Below are positions 7,636-10,894 of a stretch of 10,894 nt of DNA, piece after piece; positions within the stretch are counted from its first letter, which is position 1, and every line of letters begins with the position of its first letter. The notes beneath the pieces are model-generated. The model did not search any database and had not been told where the DNA came from. It worked only from the letters and a program-made list of their open reading frames with translations. Origin of the DNA: an uncultured Verrucomicrobiales bacterium. Its GTDB lineage: Bacteria > Verrucomicrobiota > Verrucomicrobiia > Verrucomicrobiales > Akkermansiaceae. The translations under genes and the position numbers were made by a program. The stretch is taken from positions 1 through 10,894 of the forward strand of contig CALBVA010000271.1 of the NCBI GenBank assembly GCA_937969125.1, in the 5' to 3' direction.

Positions 7636-8172
7636 TTGAGCAATCTTCCACCAGAGCCGACCGAGCGATTCATTGAGGAGCTGACAGCATGTCAGGCTCA
7701 GTTGCTAGGCTACATCATGTCTTCGCTGGGGCGGGCAGACGAAAGCCGGGATGTCCTGCAAAAGACGAACGTAAATCTCTGGCGGAATTGTGCGAAGTTC
7801 GACGAGGCGAAGCCCTTTCTCCCCTGGGCTCTGACGCTGGCGCGCTTCCAGATTCTGGGATACCTGCGAGACCGAAAGAGGGAACGGGTGCTCTTTGATA
7901 GTGATGTTCTGGAGCAGATGCAGACGGCCTCCGAGGCGCGGCTGGATGAGCTTCCGATGCGGCAGATTTTCTTGAGGAAATGCCTCGGCGAGCTGCAGGA
8001 AGAGCACCAGACCTTGTTGAGCCTGCGCTATGCACATCGGAAATCGATCGCCCACCTCGCGAAGGTGAGTAATCGATCCGAAGATGGCGTTAAAAGTCTC
8101 CTGCTCAGATTACGCAAAACTCTCGGGCGATGCATCGAGAGCAAGATCAACAACTCACCTGAAATATCGTGA
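7636..8172 (+). CDS. ECF-like sigma-70 family RNA polymerase sigma factor (Rhodopirellula/Verrucomicrobium type)
   Basis: 178-residue two-domain sigma factor that would direct RNA polymerase to a dedicated promoter set. Region 2 spans about residues 10-82; its core DESRDVLQKTNVNLWRN (35-51) and FLPWALTLARFQILGYLRD (61-79) is typical of the TIGR02989 group found in planctomycetes and verrucomicrobia. Region 4 spans about 112-168, with LRYAHRKSIAHLAKVSNRSE (130-149) as the helix-turn-helix and EDGVKSLLLRLRKTL as the recognition part. The start is TTG 7636: an in-frame TGA lies at 7621 and the first internal ATG would remove much of region 2. The weak start and poor ribosome site suggest low expression. 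The stop overlaps the GTG start of the FecR-LamG gene by four bases, so the pair is translationally coupled, as usual for a sigma factor and its membrane regulator. Target promoters are unknown. Confidence 0.92.
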   Translation: MSNLPPEPTERFIEELTACQAQLLGYIMSSLGRADESRDVLQKTNVNLWRNCAKFDEAKPFLPWALTLARFQILGYLRDRKRERVLFDSDVLEQMQTASEARLDELPMRQIFLRKCLGELQEEHQTLLSLRYAHRKSIAHLAKVSNRSEDGVKSLLLRLRKTLGRCIESKINNSPEIS

Positions 8173-9698
8173 ATGACCTGAAGACAGCCGATTTTGATGA
8201 ACTGGAAACCCTAATTTCCCGCAGCACAGACAGTGAGCTGACTGCGGAAGAACGCGAGCGGCTTAATGAAATCCTGCGAGATGATCCGGCAGCTCTGGAT
8301 TTTGCCTCGCGCGCTTTCTTCAATGAAGCCCTGCTCCGCGATGAACTCCGTGCCGAGGAAACCGGACGAATGATCGGTGGTGATTTTCCTCTCACTCCTC
8401 CGGAGCCGGAGATCGTGCCGGGCCGCTTTCACTGGAAATGGGCCGCAGCGGTAGCGGTGGGAGGCGTCCTTGGCTCCCATTTCTGGATGAAACAGGAGGA
8501 CCCTGTGGTGAAAATTCCCAAGGTGACGGAGGAGGCCCCCATTGCGACCTTAGTGCGAAGCTTGGATTCACGCTTTGTGGCACATCGTGGGACCTCATTC
8601 GGCCAAGGCGACTACCAGCTCGAAACCGGGGTAGCGGAGTTTCTATTCCGAAACGAAGTTGTCTTGGTCGTTGAAGCACCAGCGGAATTCTCGATCCATA
8701 GCGATATGCTCGTAAAACTGGAGCGAGGACGCATTCGCGCGACTGTGCCAACGGAGGCGATCGGCTTCACCATCGAAGCCCCGAAGCTGGACGTGGTGGA
8801 TCTGGGAACGGAATTCGGCCTGTTCGTCGATGATGACCAGGATGCACAAGTCCTGGTCTTCACCGGTGAGGTGGAAGTGCACGGAGACGGACAAAAGGTC
8901 CTCGCCACCGAAGGCTACGCCGCCGAGTGGAAGGAAGGAAAGCCGGTCCAGATCCCGGATATGGATGAACGGGCTTTTCGAACGAGCCGTGACATCACCC
9001 GGGGAAATTGGGAAAAATCGAAGCGGGCGATTTTGGCGGATCCCCAACTTTGGGGGTATTACGATTTCCTGCCAACAGCCGGACGTGAAGGTAAATTGGT
9101 AAACCGGGCAAAACCCGGGGAAGACGGTATTGTTATCGGAGCCCAGTGGGTGCGTGGACGCTGGGATGATAGCGGAGCCCTTCTTTTCGAAAAAAATGAT
9201 GATCGGGTAAAAATACAGCTCCCAAAAAACCTGGATAAGGTGACCATTTCCACCTGGATCAAATCAGATTATGTCAGCGGGATCTTCAGCGCGATTCTCA
9301 ACAGCGATGGCGCATATCGGAACGGGGCACATCACCTACAGATTTTACGTGAGGGGGGTCTCCGTATCGGTGTTAGCGGTGAAAAAGGCTATTCAGGCAA
9401 GACACGAAAGCACCTGATCGAACCGGGAAAATGGACCCATGTGGCCTTCACTTATGACAATGAATCCGGTGAGGCTAAATACTACGTAAACGGTCAGCTT
9501 GAAAAAACCTTCACCTTTGAGGCCGGCAAATCATTGGAACTGGGCCCGTCACACATCGGACAATGGGAAGAGTCACCGAATAGTAAAAGACGACGAAATT
9601 TTAGGGGACGCATTGATGAGCTCTTCCTCTCACTTCGCACTTACTCCGCTGAGGAGATTGCGGAGATCGCAAACGCAGGAAACCCACCCACTTGGTAG
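8169..9698 (+). CDS. Membrane-anchored FecR-domain regulator with LamG/concanavalin-like C-terminal domain
   Basis: 509-residue protein, probably the anti-sigma or sensor partner of the sigma factor just upstream. Residues 1-70 form an acidic helical cytoplasmic region with ELTAEERERLNEILRDDP, typical of these regulators. One membrane helix lies at about 90-106 (WAAAVAVGGVLGSHFWM). A FecR domain covers about 125-260, with the hallmark VVDLGTEFGLFV (209-220) and FTGEVEVHG (231-239). A LamG/concanavalin-type beta-sandwich covers about 340-500: VTISTWIKS (358-366), WTHVAFTYD (422-430), KYYVNGQLEKTF (437-448) and GRIDELFLSLRTYSAEEI (480-497). The GTG start at 8169 overlaps the sigma stop by four bases; no separate Shine-Dalgarno site is seen. 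LamG domains often bind glycans or protein partners, so an outer-side carbohydrate sensor is plausible but not shown. The last part of the gene is richer in A/T than its start. Confidence 0.9.
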   Translation: MNDLKTADFDELETLISRSTDSELTAEERERLNEILRDDPAALDFASRAFFNEALLRDELRAEETGRMIGGDFPLTPPEPEIVPGRFHWKWAAAVAVGGVLGSHFWMKQEDPVVKIPKVTEEAPIATLVRSLDSRFVAHRGTSFGQGDYQLETGVAEFLFRNEVVLVVEAPAEFSIHSDMLVKLERGRIRATVPTEAIGFTIEAPKLDVVDLGTEFGLFVDDDQDAQVLVFTGEVEVHGDGQKVLATEGYAAEWKEGKPVQIPDMDERAFRTSRDITRGNWEKSKRAILADPQLWGYYDFLPTAGREGKLVNRAKPGEDGIVIGAQWVRGRWDDSGALLFEKNDDRVKIQLPKNLDKVTISTWIKSDYVSGIFSAILNSDGAYRNGAHHLQILREGGLRIGVSGEKGYSGKTRKHLIEPGKWTHVAFTYDNESGEAKYYVNGQLEKTFTFEAGKSLELGPSHIGQWEESPNSKRRRNFRGRIDELFLSLRTYSAEEIAEIANAGNPPTW

Positions 9699-9704
9699 GA
9701 TACT

Positions 9705-10073
9705 ATGAGCAAGGACATGACAAAAATTGTGGAGCTGGCCAGACAATATATCAGGGCTAATGTTTCCCGCTCGAATCTGAACGTGAAACAAATCGCTGCA
9801 CACTGTGGAGTGTCTCGTCGGGTTCTAGAGCGGCGGTTCCGGGAAGTGCTGAGCCGTTCTCCACTAGAGGAAATTGTGGATGTGAAAATCCGCTGTGCGA
9901 AAGTGATGCTTCAGGGCACTAAGCTCTCAATCGCAGAGATCTCCCGTGAACTCGGTTTCGCCGATGTGAAAAGTCTCCGCTTCCACTTCCAGACTAGCGA
10001 AGGAATGCCACCGGGTCAGTGGCGCAATAAACACCCAGCTTCGACTGACAAAGCTGTTATGTCCATTCTGTAA
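9705..10073 (+). CDS. Orphan AraC/XylR-type DNA-binding domain protein
   Basis: 122-residue protein made of almost nothing but the double helix-turn-helix of the AraC family. The first HTH is at 27-46 (VKQIAAHCGVSRRVLERRFR), the second at 75-97 (SIAEISRELGFADVKSLRFHF), followed by the conserved GMPPGQWR end (100-107). The SRRVLERRFRE and RSPLEEI segments resemble the XylR branch, in which a sugar-binding domain normally comes first. Here no sensor domain precedes it: ATG 9705 lies only six bases after the FecR-LamG stop. AGGA at 9697-9700 overlaps that TAG stop and is spaced four bases from the ATG, so the gene is almost certainly on the same transcript. Its activity would therefore be set by its amount or by a partner. 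It could be a transcription activator of the same regulon; the target is unknown. Confidence 0.88.
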   Translation: MSKDMTKIVELARQYIRANVSRSNLNVKQIAAHCGVSRRVLERRFREVLSRSPLEEIVDVKIRCAKVMLQGTKLSIAEISRELGFADVKSLRFHFQTSEGMPPGQWRNKHPASTDKAVMSIL

Positions 10074-10190
10074 CTTTGTGTCGCTTCGAGTTGATTCATG
10101 GCTCGTCATCAGAAGATTCGGGGCATGTTGCGGGGAATGCTAAGAGGCGGGGATTCTCATTGATGCGCGAGAGAGCTGAACTAGGCTCCC

Positions 10191-10894
10191 ATGATACTCA
10201 TGAAAGTGTGCCTACTCCTCCCTCTCTGCCTGCTCATTGCCCAATGCTCCCCTGATCCTCCTGTCGGGATTCAGGGCCGTCCGGTCTCCCAGCCCGCGCC
10301 CGTCGTCAAACGATCCGGTGGCGTCCAGCACATCATCAACGTCTCCGCTTACGACCCCAAAAAGAAGAGCCGCCCGGGCCGCGGCTTCTCCCAATATGAC
10401 CTCTCCGCTCTCCCCGCCAATGGCGCCCGCGGACTCATCGCCCGCGCTGGAAAGGGTGGAAAGCTCGATGAAAAATGCGCAAATTTTATCCGCTCCGCTG
10501 ACCGCGCCGGTTTGCTCGCCGGGCTCTATTACCGCGTGCAGAGACATGTCAGCCCCACCCGCCAGGCTGACCAATTCGTCGCCCGCGCCAAAGCTATTGC
10601 CCGCCACCGCCCGGCCAATGCCGCCCCCCTTCTCCTCTGCGGCGACTATGACGGCGATCTCTCGCTCTCCGCGATCGTGCGATTCATGGACCGCGTTGAG
10701 GCTAAGACTGGCATCGTCCCCATCGCCTACCTCGAAAACAGCCAGGCCCTGAAACTCAAAACCCGCGCCGCCGACTCCCGCACCGCTGCGAAGCTCCGCC
10801 GCGCCCCCTATTGGCTCGCTCTCTACTCTCACGAAAGCGGAGCCGGCCCCATCTTCCCCGCTCCCGGAAACCCCCGAGGCCTCGTCAAACAATA
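10191..10894 (+). CDS. Probable lipoprotein with GH25 (lysozyme-like) domain, partial at right edge
   Basis: The first 234 residues of an open frame that runs off the window. An N-terminal signal MILMKVCLLLPLCLLIAQC ends in a lipobox-like IAQC with an unusual Gln before Cys19. A Pro-rich linker follows, then from about residue 66 a region resembling glycoside hydrolase family 25, the muramidase fold: ARGLIARAGKGGKLD (79-93), ADRAGLLAGLYYRV (103-116), QADQFVARAKAI (125-136), PLLLCGDYDGD (146-156), TGIVPIAYLEN (173-183) and APYWLALYS (205-213). The usual Asp-x-Glu of the active site appears as Asp-Tyr-Asp (152-154), so activity is uncertain. ATG 10191 is the first start after an in-frame TAG at 10182, with AGG at 10183-10185; ATG 10200 (MKVCLLL) is the alternative. 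Codons end strongly in C, unlike the cassette upstream. If active it would act on peptidoglycan at the envelope. The family call is moderate. Confidence 0.7.
   Translation, partial: MILMKVCLLLPLCLLIAQCSPDPPVGIQGRPVSQPAPVVKRSGGVQHIINVSAYDPKKKSRPGRGFSQYDLSALPANGARGLIARAGKGGKLDEKCANFIRSADRAGLLAGLYYRVQRHVSPTRQADQFVARAKAIARHRPANAAPLLLCGDYDGDLSLSAIVRFMDRVEAKTGIVPIAYLENSQALKLKTRAADSRTAAKLRRAPYWLALYSHESGAGPIFPAPGNPRGLVKQ

Noticed and set aside
10120..10152. Three GGGG runs in the gap before the GH25-like gene (10120, 10132, 10149), a possible quadruplex
   Set aside because: Only three four-base runs are present, and a stable intramolecular quadruplex needs four; G-runs are common at this base composition.
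10212..10892. Minus-strand open frame of 226 residues, running through the right edge
   Set aside because: It lies fully antisense to the GH25-like lipoprotein gene. Its Gly/Ala/Glu-rich composition is what the complement of C-ending codons gives, with no recognisable domain.

Overview
The window looks like a chromosomal segment of a member of the Verrucomicrobiota (or a close PVC-group relative). The main reason is the block at 7636-9698: a short ECF-like sigma factor of the type common in Rhodopirellula/Verrucomicrobium, overlapped by a membrane-anchored FecR protein with a C-terminal LamG/concanavalin-like domain. That pairing is largely a PVC-group signature. The assignment is from protein style, not from a database search. 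No tRNA, rRNA, CRISPR array, insertion sequence or phage gene was seen, and no intergenic gap exceeds about 160 bases.

Layout. Bases 1-156 are non-coding and hold a cluster of small palindromes. On the minus strand lies a probable two-gene operon: putA (4546 to 1403, bifunctional proline catabolism) followed 28 bases later by a ThrE-type amino-acid exporter (1374 to 157). Divergent from putA, on the plus strand, are a HI0933/PP_4765-type flavoprotein (4672-5847) and a membrane-anchored endonuclease/exonuclease/phosphatase-fold protein (5847-6782), which overlap by one base. Converging on these is a small minus-strand gene (7496 to 6888) that encodes only a degenerate C-terminal half of a DEAD-box helicase with a basic tail.

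A plus-strand three-gene cassette follows: sigma factor (7636-8172), FecR-LamG protein (8169-9698, 4-base overlap) and an orphan AraC/XylR-type DNA-binding domain (9705-10073), whose ribosome binding site overlaps the previous stop codon. The tight packing suggests one transcript and one regulatory circuit: a membrane protein with a possible carbohydrate-binding outer domain controls the sigma factor, and an AraC-type regulator without a sensor domain is co-produced. The window ends inside a probable lipoprotein with a GH25 (lysozyme-like) domain (10191 to the edge).

The items most worth a second look are the sigma/FecR-LamG/AraC cassette, the orphan helicase half-domain that lacks motif VI, and the GH25-like protein with an altered acidic motif. 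Most other genes are ordinary metabolic or housekeeping-type genes.
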